A stretch of DNA of 64,000 nt from Leptoclinus maculatus (Eukaryota; Chordata; Actinopteri; Perciformes; Stichaeidae): positions 16,753,674 through 16,817,673 of the forward strand of contig JAVDOI010000008.1 of the NCBI GenBank assembly GCA_032191485.1, read 5' to 3'. Below the pieces are notes generated by a model that was not told the origin of the DNA, did not search any database, and saw nothing but the letters and a program-made list of their open reading frames with translations. Of this stretch, positions 49,901 through 58,126 are shown in pieces; the stretch's first letter is position 1; the number at the start of each line of letters is the position of its first letter. The position numbers and the translations under genes are program-made.

Positions 49901-51693
49901 TTTCCTCTGTGATCACTCTCTGTGACAACAACAGTATCTGGAATTTTGGGTGTGACTGTTACCATGGTAATGACCCACGATATCAGATCTTAGACCATAA
50001 TTCAACGTACTATTAGATAAAGAACACAATATTATAGTTATCGTACCCCCGAGGGACACACTGTATTTACCAAGGTTCGTTTAGATGAAAATATTATAAG
50101 AAACACAAAACAAGCTTATATATATATATATATTTATATGCTCTGTCGTTCCGGCTGCGGGTTAAACAAATATTGACAGCTTTAAGATAAAGCTGTCGAA
50201 TTTGTAGCAGAGTTAAAACCTTCCTAATTTGACTCAATATGTATCTTTTGCTTGTAAATGCATTTATACATTTGTACAAAGATATTGTGATTCACTAATA
50301 GCATATGCTACAGTAATTGCCTTGGGGATGATACGCAGTCACATTAACGTCAGATAATATGACATAATAGCCGGACAAGCCAAGGCACCTATCAGTATCC
50401 ATGATGACGTCTTTAATCTGCTTTAAATAGCTATCGGTCACCAAGAGGGGCTCTATTCATGTTTAATTCACTGAATCAAACTAAACAAAATGTCTTTAAC
50501 ATCATTATTTAAAGTGGCTATAATGATTTTTTTTTTTGCTTTAACTTATTATAAAGTAAATATTGATAGCTACTGAATAATGACACCATTAGTGTTCAGA
50601 TTGGTTCCCTGGAAACCTCGCTTTCACTCTGCAGTTCTGTCTGCCACCGGGTTCCATCTCCTGGGGAAATGGCATTGTTAACCATTGCTCAACCTTTTGT
50701 TTTACCCGGTAGCTATCCCCAGTTACCAAAGAGTATCAATGTCTCTGAAGTTACTATCCCCAGTAGCGTATGTGAACAATCCTAGTAACTGTGGGGGAGA
50801 GTGAGTCCTACTCCTGTGTGGTTGGTTGTTGCCAAGTTCTGAGGAAAATGGAAAGCGATCCGGTTGTTTTTTTGCGACAGAAGCACCAACTATAATACCA
50901 CTTTGGAAACTATTATGTAATCTAAAAAGAGACTGAACCCCCCAAAAAGAAAACCGAAATAGACAGAATCAAGTCATCAAGGTTTACCTAGACTCTGATT
51001 GTGTACGTAGAGCTCCTTGATCCCCAGCTCTGTCAGAGATTTGTCCAGCGGCAACTCGTGGCGACTGATGCTGTCCTTCAGCAGCAGGACATGTGCAGGC
51101 TCGAACTCGCACTTGTCACAGATGACTGGTACCAGAGCCTGTAGTGGTACAAACGGGTTGACCCGTACCACTGCCTTCTGGCTGCCGTGGTAGTTCACCA
51201 TCAAACGCACCGTTTTCTGATGAAGAGAAGGGGAGAATGGTGGGAACAGAAATTGGAGAAATGGATGAAATAAAAAAGGCTAATTAGGGCTCACTGTTGT
51301 GACTATTGGAGGCATTTTCAGATTCTGCAGTCACAGAACAGGGATTTGAACCAGTAGGATGACAAGAGTGTAAAAAGATAAACAAAGTGAAGGTCCTCTG
51401 TTGACTACATCTCTACTAAAGAAAAAAGGAAGTAGGTCGGCCTAGATGGAAGAAATAAGACAAAAAGAATCAAAGCTCAAAGAGCAGACAGCACAGGTAA
51501 ACTGAATGAGTTGCTGTCTGAAGGTATTATAGAGTAAGAACAAAACGCCAAAAACATGTGGAAAGGAAAGATGGAGAAAGTAAAGACACTTGAACAATGA
51601 GTAACTTGAGCTTAGACTTTGGTTGCTGACAGAAAGAAAAGGAGCATTTAATAGACCAAAGATGATGATATCTGTGTGCATGTGTGTTCTTTG

Positions 51694-51740
<47 letters not shown>

Positions 51741-54700
51741 CCTACACATTACATAGTGTTCTATTATGGAGACAGAAGGGCCACTCTGTGCGACGGTCTT
51801 TATCACTAAGTGGTTCACATCAGCCTCTATAAAAACATTCTCCAGTCAAGTGCCTGAAATATTCTTCTTGCGCAGGCTTCTGCCAGAAGGTAATGAACGT
51901 TCCCAGTAAGACATCAGTGTCACGGTCAAAACTGTCACAAAAGATGACAGAATAGTAGATAGTAGAGGGGTACAGGGGTCCTTCGGTTATCTTAAAGTAG
52001 GGTGAGGTGGTTGGTGTTGCTGGACGATAGTGGTGGACATTTTTCTAAAAGTTTTTTTTACTTTTGAGGAATGTGTGCGGTGCCGAAATCGTCCGTTTAT
52101 CTCACTGGTAGTTCTCCAGGTGTTGGTCCTCAGACAAATGAACAAACAGAGGCAGGCAATCCCAGTAACACAGTACAGATGTGTTTTTAGGGTCCGATGG
52201 CATCAACCTTGTATTGCATGTCATTGAAATGCCTTTTCCTACATTTTGTCCACCCCATTTATGTCGATGAGGGTAGATTTTACATTAGAATCACCTCTAA
52301 ATGTCATATTAGACTGCATTGATTGGTGTAGACAGATAAAACAGTGTCTGGAATAGCGTCAGTGTCTGGCCTGAGGCCAGGCGGGGGTCAAAGAGAGAGA
52401 GAGAGAGCAACCAGCGAGCCCTGAGAAGAGCAGAGAAATAATGCATGGTAACTAAAGGTAAGGCACTCATCAAATATTCAAACTGTAGGAGGAGAGCAGA
52501 GAAAAAAGGGGCAGACAAACGCTCAGTCGAAATAACTTCAGATAGGCAAGTGAGTTGTAAAAAAAAAAAACTGATGGCAACAAGACCGGTGATAAAGATG
52601 AAAAAAGGCACACTTAAGACTGAAACACCAGTGTATAAGAACCGACTCCAATGTCATGCTCGGCCAGTTAATCCCAATTGGCGTCCTACCTTAGCATGGG
52701 CCCTTACAGGTTTCCCTGGCCTTGCTTTCTGCCGGCCGTCAGAGGTAAAAGGTAGAGAGAGGAGGGACGGACATTACAGAGGGCGACAGGGTAAGGAGCT
52801 ATGCACACTGCACTATCATATAAAGGGCTATTCCACTGCCATTCTAGACAAAAACATAGATATCTTTGGGGTATTCTTTTTATTTCTAGTTAACCAAACC
52901 TAATTTCAGCAGCTTTTATATCTGCTGTGACCTGTATAAAATCCTAAAAGAACAAACATACAACACCGTCAGGCTCCGCTGTAACTCACCTCTGGCACTT
53001 TGGGCGCCGGTCTGCGCACCACTCTCTCCTCCCAGACTTTCTCCTTGATGAGGACAGAGGCCACGTCGAGGGAGCCCAGCAGAGCGTTGGGCTTGAACCC
53101 CAAAGAGTGGCCCTCGGGCGACAGCAGCTCCAGGGTGTGCAGCGCTGGATTCAGATGGTGGCGGCTACACAACTCGACCAGCAGGTCCATCAGCGCCTTA
53201 CTGAGAGAGGAGAGGGAGGGAGGGAGGGAGGGAGACAGAAAGTGAAAGAGAGGAGGGGGGGGGGGGGGGAGTTTGGAAGAAAGAACCACAGGAGGAGACG
53301 GGGAGCGAGAGGGAGAATAAGAGGGAGGCAGGAGAGAAGATTGGGTTACGAAGCCTAACTTAGTTTTAGCTCTGCTAAAGGGAAGAGTCACTCACAACTG
53401 ATGCACTCAGGAGGAAGAATGGCTAGTTGAGAGACAAAATACGATGCATGCTGTAGATTGGATGGCCATAGCACTGATTTCGACCTGAACAAATTAACAA
53501 TTCCTCCTGTGTTCATATTTATTGGTCATGTACCAAACCATTGGGAAAACCCATCAAATCCATATGAGAAGAGAAGTTTTATCATTTAGAAGAGGTATGG
53601 TAACGTCTACATTACTTGACAAAAATGTTGTGTGAAGTGGGAGTAACAGCTGAACACGAGCCTAAAACCACATTTCGAAGAACTGTTCTTTGAAATGCAC
53701 AAGAGAAATGTAATATTACGGTTTTCTTCGTCTATCTTTAGCAGGAGAATTAAAAACAAACAGAAACTGTTGTAGATTTAATCTGTGCGGTTTAATCTCG
53801 ACAGAAACTCTGAAAAGAGCCTCCAACAAATAAAAAGGCAGCGACAAAACATGGTGGCATAGAGAAATAATGACAGGGTACTCGTTGACATGACTACTTA
53901 ATGTCCATTTAAGCCACAAGAGAAGCTCTGCAGTCTGCTGCGCTGCTTTGTGTGTCTGCTGCAGCTGATGAGGAGGCCTGCAGTACTACCTGTCAATCCT
54001 CAGATAAAAGAAACCAAGAGACAGTCTCCAATGTTTTCTGGGAACAGCCAGATCAGATGACAGAAGTGAGAGAGCTACCGCCACAAAGGACGCCATTGAC
54101 AATCAGTAGAACCACAATCAACAGACCCAGTGTGCTGTGTTACTACGTGCTCCTTTAAGATAACCTGGTAACCACAATGGTTATGTAGCCCAGCGTTTAC
54201 CTGAAATCTGCATCATGTGATTCATCGCATGGAGTATAAATTGTCTCCTAAATTTTGGTGTAATACTATAATCAGATCTGCACATTACAGTGTTAGCATC
54301 AATCCTTCAACAGAGCTAAACAAATGTGCAAGTTTTGAACCATAAACCATTCTGAACTTTAATCAAACATTAACACTGTTTACTGTCTTTACATTATATA
54401 TTTTGAAGGAGATATTGTTATCTTATTTTGCCTTGTTTGATTGCCAAGCGCGTACAATAAAGTAATTACAGTAATGGTTGGGGCTTGTGCTAGTCAGTAG
54501 CAGATATTTATGACACATCTGCGTGTTTATGACACCTTTGCCTTTATCTTATGAGGAATTTATGAGGAAGAGGGTGAGCTGTAAACACACCCCCTTTGTA
54601 GCTAAAATGTAATATCATACATTCCTTTCCCCAAAATGATCTACAATAAGGCTGCGATGCTAACCGCTACCTTTTGAAACAGTTTTAACAGGCAGTTGGC

Positions 54701-55396
54701 AAAGTTCCACATGTTGAAGTAAAGAAATTATAAAATTAATATGATAAAACTATACTAATTACTTACTTTTACTTCTAGTCAGAGGTAGCACATTGGCGTC
54801 TACTAGCCTAACGTTTGCACATGTTTATCCTAAGAGCACCATGTTGTTCTGTACTAAGGAGGCATCGCTGATTTTCTGCCCCAAACCTCATTAGGGACAG
54901 AGGGCACCAGCAGGACAGCCTTCATTTGGCAACTCTCTGGGACAAAGCTTGTGCTGAGAACGGGACCCCTTGACAAGGCCCCACTGGCACAGCAACGAGT
55001 CGCACGCTGTTTGTCTGGTCAGCGTACAGTAAAAACCAATTGTTCAGCTAAGATAATCTATAGATTTACATACTTCCACGTAGCTATGGATGGATGGACA
55101 TTTTGCTGTCAAACAACAGTATCGACCACAAAACCCTTGTAGAAGGGGCGATACACCGAGATTCAATTTGTGCCCCGTGTGCCCCTCTCTGCCCCTCTCA
55201 CCTGCCATCCTCAGTTACTGCCGTCTGGTTCCCCTGTGGCAGGGTTAGCTGTAAATCCACCGTGGGCCTCAGCATGTTCTCCTTGGCGTCCACGCCTGAC
55301 GTGCCTCCCCCGTCAGGTACAGCGTTTCTAAAGATGTGGCGCGGGGCGGGTAGAGGGACCTGCGGCGGAGGTGGGGCGCGTGCCTTCATTCTCTTC
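20793..55396 (-). CDS. cobl: cobl gene, minus strand, 17 exons (first exon missing)
   Basis: Cordon-bleu, an actin filament nucleator acting at the cell cortex and in neuronal and ciliated cells. Exons (high to low): 55396-55202, 53200-52990, 51216-50988, 49571-49527 (optional), 48766-48678, 48316-48245, 43514-43332, 34218-33606, 30564-30406, 27162-26844, 25736-25618, 25253-25062, 24893-23269, 23180-22956, 22760-22644, 21944-21636, 20876-20793. All boundaries are AG/GT and all phases chain without a frameshift, giving about 1,594 residues plus the missing start; human COBL is near 1,260, and the fish excess lies in Ser/Pro-rich parts. A ubiquitin-like Cobl domain, KRRAP motifs and three C-terminal WH2 motifs identify it. 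COBLL1, the paralogue, has a single WH2. The initiator exon was not found. Exons between those listed could have been missed in the long introns. Confidence 0.96.
21636..21944 (-). CDS. cobl: cobl exon 16: polyproline and WH2 motif 3
   Basis: 103 codons, phase 0-0, acceptor GTCCCACAG and donor AAAAAG/GTACAA. It opens [21 protein letters not shown] polyproline tract (ten Pro, then IVA, then six Pro) follows, the kind that can bind profilin or SH3 domains. It ends with [21 protein letters not shown], the third WH2 motif. Without splicing the frame would run 14 more codons to a stop at 21591. Confidence 0.95.
22561..22588. repeat. perfect 10-bp inverted repeat (hairpin)
   Basis: GGCTATATAC and GTATATAGCC separated by 8 nt, inside the cobl intron between exons 15 and 16. 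The surrounding GCGGCTCTGTGAGGCTGCAC is reminiscent of a dispersed fish repeat, so the hairpin may be an internal part of a transposon. Confidence 0.7.
22644..22760 (-). CDS. cobl: cobl exon 15: WH2 motif 2
   Basis: 39 codons, phase 0-0, acceptor CCATTATTAG and donor AGG AAG/GTAAAA. It reads [20 protein letters not shown], then [19 protein letters not shown]. The ALLTAIR helix and LRK pair form a second WH2 motif. It lies 195 nt after exon 14. In COBL the three WH2 motifs together arrange actin monomers into a nucleus. Confidence 0.95.
22956..23180 (-). CDS. cobl: cobl exon 14: WH2 motif 1
   Basis: 75 codons, phase 0-0, acceptor CATCTTCAG and donor AAG/GTGAGA. It contains a Pro-rich [20 protein letters not shown] stretch, then [21 protein letters not shown]. 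The LMEAIQ helix and the LKK basic motif are the two parts of a WH2 actin-monomer binding motif. It is the first of three, as expected for COBL. Confidence 0.96.
23269..24893 (-). CDS. cobl: cobl exon 13: large Ser-rich central exon
   Basis: 1,625 nt, the largest exon. Acceptor CTTATCACAG, donor AGT/GTGAGT. It begins [16 protein letters not shown] and is rich in Ser, Lys, Pro and Asn. Two conserved family blocks are clear: [13 protein letters not shown] near 24421-24383 and [13 protein letters not shown] near 24336-24298. Others are [20 protein letters not shown] and [14 protein letters not shown]. In mammals this region carries calmodulin- and SH3-binding sites; I infer the same here. The frame stays open across the next intron (see Findings). 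Confidence 0.96.
25062..25253 (-). CDS. cobl: cobl exon 12
   Basis: 192 nt in phase 1 to 1. Acceptor CCTTTTCCAG and donor AAAGG/GTACGA. The peptide reads [20 protein letters not shown], then [26 protein letters not shown] and ends EPAGRKG. The [14 protein letters not shown] motif is typical of COBL and COBLL1. It is separated from the next exon by a 168-nt intron. Confidence 0.92.
25618..25736 (-). CDS. cobl: cobl exon 11
   Basis: 119 nt between acceptor CATCCTCAG and donor GCAG/GTGAGG, joining exon 10 in phase. It reads [20 protein letters not shown], then [20 protein letters not shown]. The [16 protein letters not shown] helix-like stretch is conserved in the family. Function of this segment is not established here. 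Confidence 0.92.
26844..27162 (-). CDS. cobl: cobl exon 10: acidic Ser/Gly-rich segment
   Basis: 319 nt. Acceptor CTCTCCCAG and donor CACAG/GTAGAG, phase 1 in and phase 2 out. The peptide has [40 protein letters not shown] and [17 protein letters not shown]. The [11 protein letters not shown] end is characteristic of vertebrate COBL/COBLL1 alignments, as I recall them. Many Ser-Pro and acidic-Ser sites are visible, so phosphorylation is plausible. Confidence 0.93.
27851..27893 (+). repeat. (TG)n microsatellite
   Basis: 43 bp TG with one GG interruption. It pairs in inverted sense with the (CA)n 145 bp to the right. Confidence 0.95.
28038..28095 (+). repeat. (CA)n microsatellite
   Basis: About 58 bp of uninterrupted CA. 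It produces a Thr-His repeat in the plus-strand ORF at 27682-28131, which is not a gene. Confidence 0.95.
29742..29756 (+). repeat. 15-base G homopolymer
   Basis: Uninterrupted run of G in an intron of cobl; likely length-variable and error-prone in sequencing. Confidence 0.9.
30406..30564 (-). CDS. cobl: cobl exon 9: proline-rich linker
   Basis: Acceptor CTCCCACAG, then phase 2-to-1 coding of 159 nt: [40 protein letters not shown] and AEEAAPQ. The donor was chosen as CAGT/GTAGGT because its phase joins exon 10. The rival TAG/GTCCCA would break frame. The -1 T makes this a weak donor. It is rich in Pro and Glu and probably disordered. APPKPRR is another candidate SH3 ligand. Confidence 0.82.
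33111..33170 (+). repeat. GA-rich microsatellite
   Basis: GAGAGAGGGAGAAATAAAG followed by about 24 bp of pure GA and then AAGAAAAAAAG. Translates to Leu-Ser repeats on the minus strand. Confidence 0.9.
33297..33325 (+). repeat. (CA)n microsatellite
   Basis: 29 bp CA tract in cobl intron 8. Confidence 0.95.
33606..34218 (-). CDS. cobl: cobl exon 8: second KRKAP motif and Ser-rich region
   Basis: 613 nt in phase 0 to 1. It begins [20 protein letters not shown], the second KRAP-type proline motif (LGSQ...KKRRAPAPPPP in mammals). A long Ser/Thr/Pro region follows, then [20 protein letters not shown] and a conserved-looking [19 protein letters not shown] block. The last codons are SAMG, ending ATGG/GTAACT. 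The open frame continues past the donor for 14 codons, but phase with exon 9 fixes the boundary. The mid part is low complexity and likely disordered. Confidence 0.93.
35162..35204 (+). repeat. (GA)n microsatellite
   Basis: 43 bp of pure GA within cobl intron 7. Confidence 0.95.
35422..35461 (+). repeat. (TG)n microsatellite
   Basis: About 40 bp TG with a GCGCAC interruption; inverted partner is the (CA)n at 35609-35644. Confidence 0.93.
35609..35644 (+). repeat. (CA)n microsatellite
   Basis: 36 bp CA; the Cys-Val ORFs on the minus strand here are repeat translations. Confidence 0.95.
36686..36726. repeat. inverted repeat around TTATGCTAAC
   Basis: Arms TTTTCATTATGCTAAC and GTTAGCATAACGAAAA match over 15 of 16 positions with a 6-nt loop. 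May be a small MITE-like palindrome or a hairpin. Confidence 0.65.
37173..37212 (+). repeat. (TG)n microsatellite
   Basis: 40 bp of pure TG; a second, same-orientation tract follows 167 bp downstream. Confidence 0.95.
37379..37419 (+). repeat. (TG)n microsatellite
   Basis: 41 bp of pure TG, same orientation as the tract at 37173-37212. Confidence 0.95.
41768..42305 (+). mobile_element. hAT (Charlie-like) relic
   Basis: Begins CAGGGGTCACCAATAGGCCG and continues with GGACCCAGACGC, a common start of fish hAT elements. It ends near GTAACTGGACCTCGTTGAAT, which resembles the 3' part of the same group. The terminal inverted repeat and target duplication on the right were not found, so the right limit is approximate. 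No transposase remains. Confidence 0.55.
43332..43514 (-). CDS. cobl: cobl exon 7: first KKRRAP proline motif
   Basis: 61 codons, phase 0-0, acceptor CACCCACAG and donor GAG/GTGAGG. It reads [10 protein letters not shown], then [20 protein letters not shown], then [10 protein letters not shown]. This corresponds to the vertebrate COBL stretch with a Ser/Thr-rich segment leading into a KKRRAPPPP motif. In mammals the KRRAP motifs bind the SH3 domain of syndapin/PACSIN, recruiting COBL to membranes. Confidence 0.94.
44095..44165 (+). repeat. possible tRNA-derived SINE fragment
   Basis: CCCCGTGGCTCAGCTTGGTA followed by CAGAGC resembles a tRNA box A region (GTGGCTCAGTTGGTAGAGC). Box B is not recognisable and no cloverleaf can be drawn, so it is not a tRNA gene. 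Confidence 0.35.
45695..45750 (+). repeat. fish dispersed repeat fragment (GGTGTAGTG...CTAGCA)
   Basis: CACCGTGGTGTAGTGTCTAG then CATTGTCGCCTCACAGCA matches a very common fish repeat core (GCACGGTGGTGTAGTGGTTAGCACTGTCGCCTCACAGCA-like). It has a tRNA-like box A. Truncated after about 50 bp. Confidence 0.6.
46042..46094 (+). repeat. (CA)26 microsatellite
   Basis: 53 bp pure CA; its reverse complement occurs 106 bp away. Confidence 0.95.
46200..46248 (+). repeat. (TG)24 microsatellite
   Basis: 49 bp pure TG, forming an inverted pair with the CA tract at 46042-46094. Confidence 0.95.
46456..46776 (+). CDS. unrecognised acidic ORF within cobl intron 6
   Basis: Plus-strand frame of 106 codons, opposite to cobl. 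After a hydrophobic start it becomes strongly acidic: [20 protein letters not shown], then [18 protein letters not shown], then [20 protein letters not shown] and a TGA. An acceptor-like TTTCTTTCAAAAG precedes the acidic part at about 46538, so it could be a terminal exon. No family is recognised, no poly(A) signal is seen nearby, and no partner exon was found. It may be an exon fossil, a retrocopy fragment or chance. Confidence 0.25.
   Translation: MPHTLSNNSCSAMVFSMVFLYCCFFQKENVSTEVSDVDIKREDEGNPKESLDLEEEDDDGDDENNSMLTRHMLDVEGNAENKEEVEGWSRPFQELCAWAGQRSEPE
46965..46993 (+). repeat. (CA)n microsatellite
   Basis: 29 bp CA tract in cobl intron 6. Confidence 0.95.
48245..48316 (-). CDS. cobl: cobl exon 6: acidic 24-codon exon
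   Basis: 72 nt in phase 0-0, between acceptor CCGTTTGCAG and a perfect donor AAC/GTAAGTAC. It encodes 24 residues, with [15 protein letters not shown] at the core. Removing it keeps frame, so it may be alternative. I do not recall a direct counterpart in mammalian COBL, so it may be fish-specific or simply diverged. The splice signals and open frame are strong. Confidence 0.75.
48678..48766 (-). CDS. cobl: cobl exon 5: basic linker (FSRRKTK)
   Basis: 89 nt starting with two bases that complete the Asp codon left by exon 4 (or by the microexon), then 29 codons ending AAG before donor GTAAGAC. The peptide reads [19 protein letters not shown], then [11 protein letters not shown], equivalent to the EKKKFLGFFKVNKR-type basic segment that follows the Cobl domain in vertebrates. 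Its acceptor polypyrimidine tract is a TCC trinucleotide microsatellite. Confidence is high from phase, position and family resemblance. Confidence 0.9.
48777..48810 (+). repeat. (AGG)11 microsatellite at cobl exon 5 acceptor
   Basis: About 11 AGG units on the plus strand, so (CCT)n on the cobl strand, ending only about 10 nt from the exon 5 splice acceptor. It supplies the polypyrimidine tract together with CTTTTTCATAG. Confidence 0.93.
49527..49571 (-). CDS. cobl: candidate cobl 45-nt cassette microexon
   Basis: Predicted from splice signals and phase, not from similarity alone. The acceptor is a pyrimidine-rich tract ending GTTTTCCAG and the donor is CTCAG/GTATAAG. The length is exactly 45 nt, phase 1 to phase 1, so it can be included or skipped without changing frame. 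Inclusion encodes [15 protein letters not shown] between ELYVHNQSL and DSIRSS. The basic-proline KRASAP core resembles the KRAP motifs found elsewhere in COBL. It could be chance; RNA evidence is needed. Confidence 0.5.
50988..51216 (-). CDS. cobl: cobl exon 4: Cobl domain, second half
   Basis: The acceptor ends ATCAG and the exon opens in phase 0 with KTVRLMVNY. It reads through [20 protein letters not shown], then CDKCEF and [11 protein letters not shown], the best-conserved stretch of the COBL/COBLL1 family. It is 229 nt and ends CTAG/GTAAAC in phase 1, so the next exon must begin with two bases of a codon. Both the 49.5-kb microexon and the 48.7-kb exon fit that phase, which is why exon skipping is possible here. 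Confidence 0.97.
51217..52989 (-). other. cobl: cobl intron 3
   Basis: No exon seen. Carries a (TG)n (51695-51737) and a short GA tract (52394-52409). The 152-codon plus-strand ORF at 52445-52903 has no coding character. Confidence 0.65.
51695..51737 (+). repeat. (TG)n microsatellite
   Basis: 43 bp of pure TG in cobl intron 3. Confidence 0.95.
52990..53200 (-). CDS. cobl: cobl exon 3: Cobl ubiquitin-like domain, first half
   Basis: 211 nt: one base completing the Ser codon shared with exon 2, then 70 codons ending CCA GAG before donor GTGAGTTAC. The peptide includes [20 protein letters not shown] followed by [12 protein letters not shown] and IKEKV, diagnostic of the Cordon-bleu ubiquitin-like domain shared by COBL and COBLL1. 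The domain is thought to help membrane or partner binding rather than act as a ubiquitin modifier. The acceptor sits in an unusually long pyrimidine run (see the repeat at 53201-53269). Confidence 0.96.
53201..53269 (+). repeat. GA/GGGA-rich tract ending in 15 G, at cobl exon 3 acceptor
   Basis: On the cobl strand this is C15 followed by TCCTCTCTTTC and a (CCCT)5 block ending TCTCTCAG at the exon 3 acceptor. Almost the whole 69 bp is pyrimidine on that strand. Confidence 0.9.
53270..55201 (-). other. cobl: cobl intron 2
   Basis: No exon or clear repeat recognised; AT-rich single-copy-looking sequence. Confidence 0.55.
55202..55396 (-). CDS. cobl: cobl exon 2: basic/proline N-terminus (KARAPPPP)
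   Basis: The acceptor CCCAG precedes 55396 and the donor CAG/GTGAG follows 55202. The 195 nt start with the third base of a codon and end with two bases of the next, so the missing first exon must end in phase 2. The peptide reads [12 protein letters not shown] near its start, the conserved N-terminal basic-proline signature of COBL, then a variable linker ending TAVTEDG. The ATG inside RKRM is preceded by in-frame codons reaching the splice site. It could be used as a start, but family comparison argues for an upstream exon. Confidence 0.92.
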
Positions 55397-57127
55397 CTGG
55401 GACACGGCAAAGATACACAGAGGATATAATATTATGAACTCTTATGAACTTATGACTTTAGTAGAGTATGTTTAAAAAAATAAATTAAAAAAGCTGTATT
55501 TAGTTCACATGTTGTACATCAATCTGTTTCATAGAGGACACAAGATGTTTCGATTAAGTCAAGAAAGCAATGAATCGTTCCTTTGTTTCCACACTCTGAG
55601 TCACGTGTATTCATTCTCATTAACAAATGAAATGATGTCGATTGTTTTAGTTTGTCTTGAGTCCAGTCTTAGTGACACAGCACAACAGCAAACCCACCGC
55701 GGCGCTACTCAGGGAGCAGCCTGAATACCAACGACTTGGTTTCCGTTCGTGACTCAACCTTTCTCTTCACTTCCATTACGAAACGGCCTGCAGATGTGCT
55801 GAGCTGATGCTTTTGGTTGTCAAGATGACGATCCGCCCATGAGCAGCTGCTCATTCAATCTGTTCCTAAATCTAAATAATAATAGAATAATTCATAATAA
55901 CACCCTCTCTAATATCACTCCTAGGCACTCATAGTTTAAGGAAATACCGTAGTGTCATATGTCTGCTCTTAAAAAAAAGCTTTCTCAAGGAAAAGTATTA
56001 ACAGCCTCAATGTAACACAAACAACATCCCTCATCAGATCTTTGAAAGCAGCAATATTTAGAGGGTCATAAGGTATTTGATTGGCTCAGGTGCATTCCAT
56101 GATTAATTAGTCTGCTGAACAATAGCTCTATAAAAACCACAACTCCTACGGGTGGAGCTGTGTCAGATGTCAATGACATGCTCTCTGGCCATTTGACCTC
56201 GGCTCAAACATCGACTGCACTTCGCCTGACAAGACGCAGCTGATTAGACAGAAAATCAAGCACTTCATTCCGCTAACGGTGACAAAACCGCTTTTCTACA
56301 GCACACATCTCAGCACGCACTCCCCTCTCGGGCCTTTCGCAGCACAAATATTAGCCCTAGATAACGAAAAGAAAAACATCCCACTCACGTCACAAACAGT
56401 CCTCTGTGTTGATTAAGTGTTCCACAAGGGTTTGTGTATTACGTCGGGCTGTTTATAAATCCAGCTCCAAGGACGAGGCGCACTCTCCGAGAGAACGCGC
56501 TAACGGCTAAATCCAGTGGCGTATTATCCAGGATCCTTCATGGTGCTCCTGCCCAGTGTAAAAAGGCAAAGGAGGGCACAGTGAAGGAAGAATGCATGTG
56601 AACATAGCACAGTGAGCGGACTCTAACCTGGCCGGAGTTAACCATTAACAGCTGAGTCGGATATCATCTAACTCTCACCCCCACGACCCGTAGTGTCATT
56701 GACTCATTATGCAATGTAGAAAGTGTTGTTCGTGGGAGTGACAGACCTCACTTCGCGGTTTGACGGCATTGATCGTAGTGTAAACACGCTGCAGATCATT
56801 TCTAGTCACTAACTGCAAGGTGCTCTGACTGAAAGTGCATTTAGAAAACGAGCAGAGGACGAAATGAGCGGCTTGGAGACCTGTCAATGTGTGAAATGTT
56901 GGTATTTTTCCGGTCGGTCTTTGAAGGTAAACAGAACTGGGCTCTGTGAAGCTGTGGGACTGGGCCCCGGCCAAGCTTAACACAGTCAGCTAGTATCCTT
57001 CTCTCCCTTTAGCCTGTCTCACCATAGCATTGCTCTCTCTCTCTCCCTCTCTTTCCCTCTCTCTAACTCGCACAAAGACTTCTTTCGGAAAAGCCTCGTC
57101 TCCCACAGAGTAAGGATGAGCGAGCGT

Positions 57128-57131
<4 letters not shown>

Positions 57132-57173
<42 letters not shown>
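57132..57173 (+). repeat. (GA)n microsatellite
   Basis: 42 bp of pure GA. Confidence 0.95.
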
Positions 57174-57176
<3 letters not shown>

Positions 57177-57295
57177 GGGAGTAAAGGAGAAGCAGGGAGC
57201 GAAGGCAGGAAACCCTGCTCCGGCACGGGGGGGCAGTAAGTGCTGAGCTGCTACAAGGACTGAGTTACAAATGAGCTAACTCTCTCACACACTCA

Positions 57296-57297
<2 letters not shown>

Positions 57298-57368
<71 letters not shown>
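57298..57368 (+). repeat. (CA)n microsatellite
   Basis: About 70 bp of CA, one of the longest tracts in the window. Confidence 0.95.
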
Positions 57369-57370
<2 letters not shown>

Positions 57371-58026
57371 TTACTAATGGACCTTTCAAAACCACTCCGT
57401 TCTTTTCGCTTGACTAAACAGCATTAACGCGGATATATTTCTGTCACTATCCTCTTTTAAATCGCTTTAGACTCAAAGTGTTTATGGTGCTGAAATGTAA
57501 TGTTTCTGAACGTTTCAAAAGTAAGGGTCGAAAAACAAATAGATGCTGAATTCATCTCAAACTGCCAAAGGGGCAGTAAAGTGAACAGAGAACACCTAGC
57601 TGGAATATGGAGGCAGGTTACACAGCCAACATTTACCTTGTATTTGGATGGCGGCCATTACTGTACATAATAACATAGTGTTGATGGTGGAGATATAATC
57701 TACGATGTCATTCTTAATAGCATAAACTACAGCTCAATCCTCCAAAACCCTGTGTGTGTCGTAAGAGTTACGTAAACACACTCTGGCTGGTAATTATAAG
57801 TGAGGAGAGTTTGAGGCCGTCTTAACCCAAACAGACATTTCTGACTAAATTAATAACATCAGACGAGGCAATATTTGATCAAACACTGAGTAAACAAGAT
57901 CAATAATCTGACCGCGTGTTTGGTGAACTTTTGCTTACCTTTGTAGGTAGACGTGGGCCTATATGCAGCCGACCAGGCATCCTATTTTGCTGTCTGTCTG
58001 GTAGCCTCTTTAACAGATTAGCCTGA

Positions 58027-58126
<100 letters not shown>

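Larger units (their letters stand above)
48767..50987 (-). other. cobl: cobl intron between exons 4 and 5
   Basis: Contains the candidate 45-nt microexon (49527-49571). Otherwise AT-rich with a short (TA)n (50119-50132) and no coding signal. Confidence 0.65.

Noticed and set aside
52445..52903. 152-codon plus-strand ORF in cobl intron 3
   Set aside because: Lys-rich, no recognisable domain, no splice or start context.
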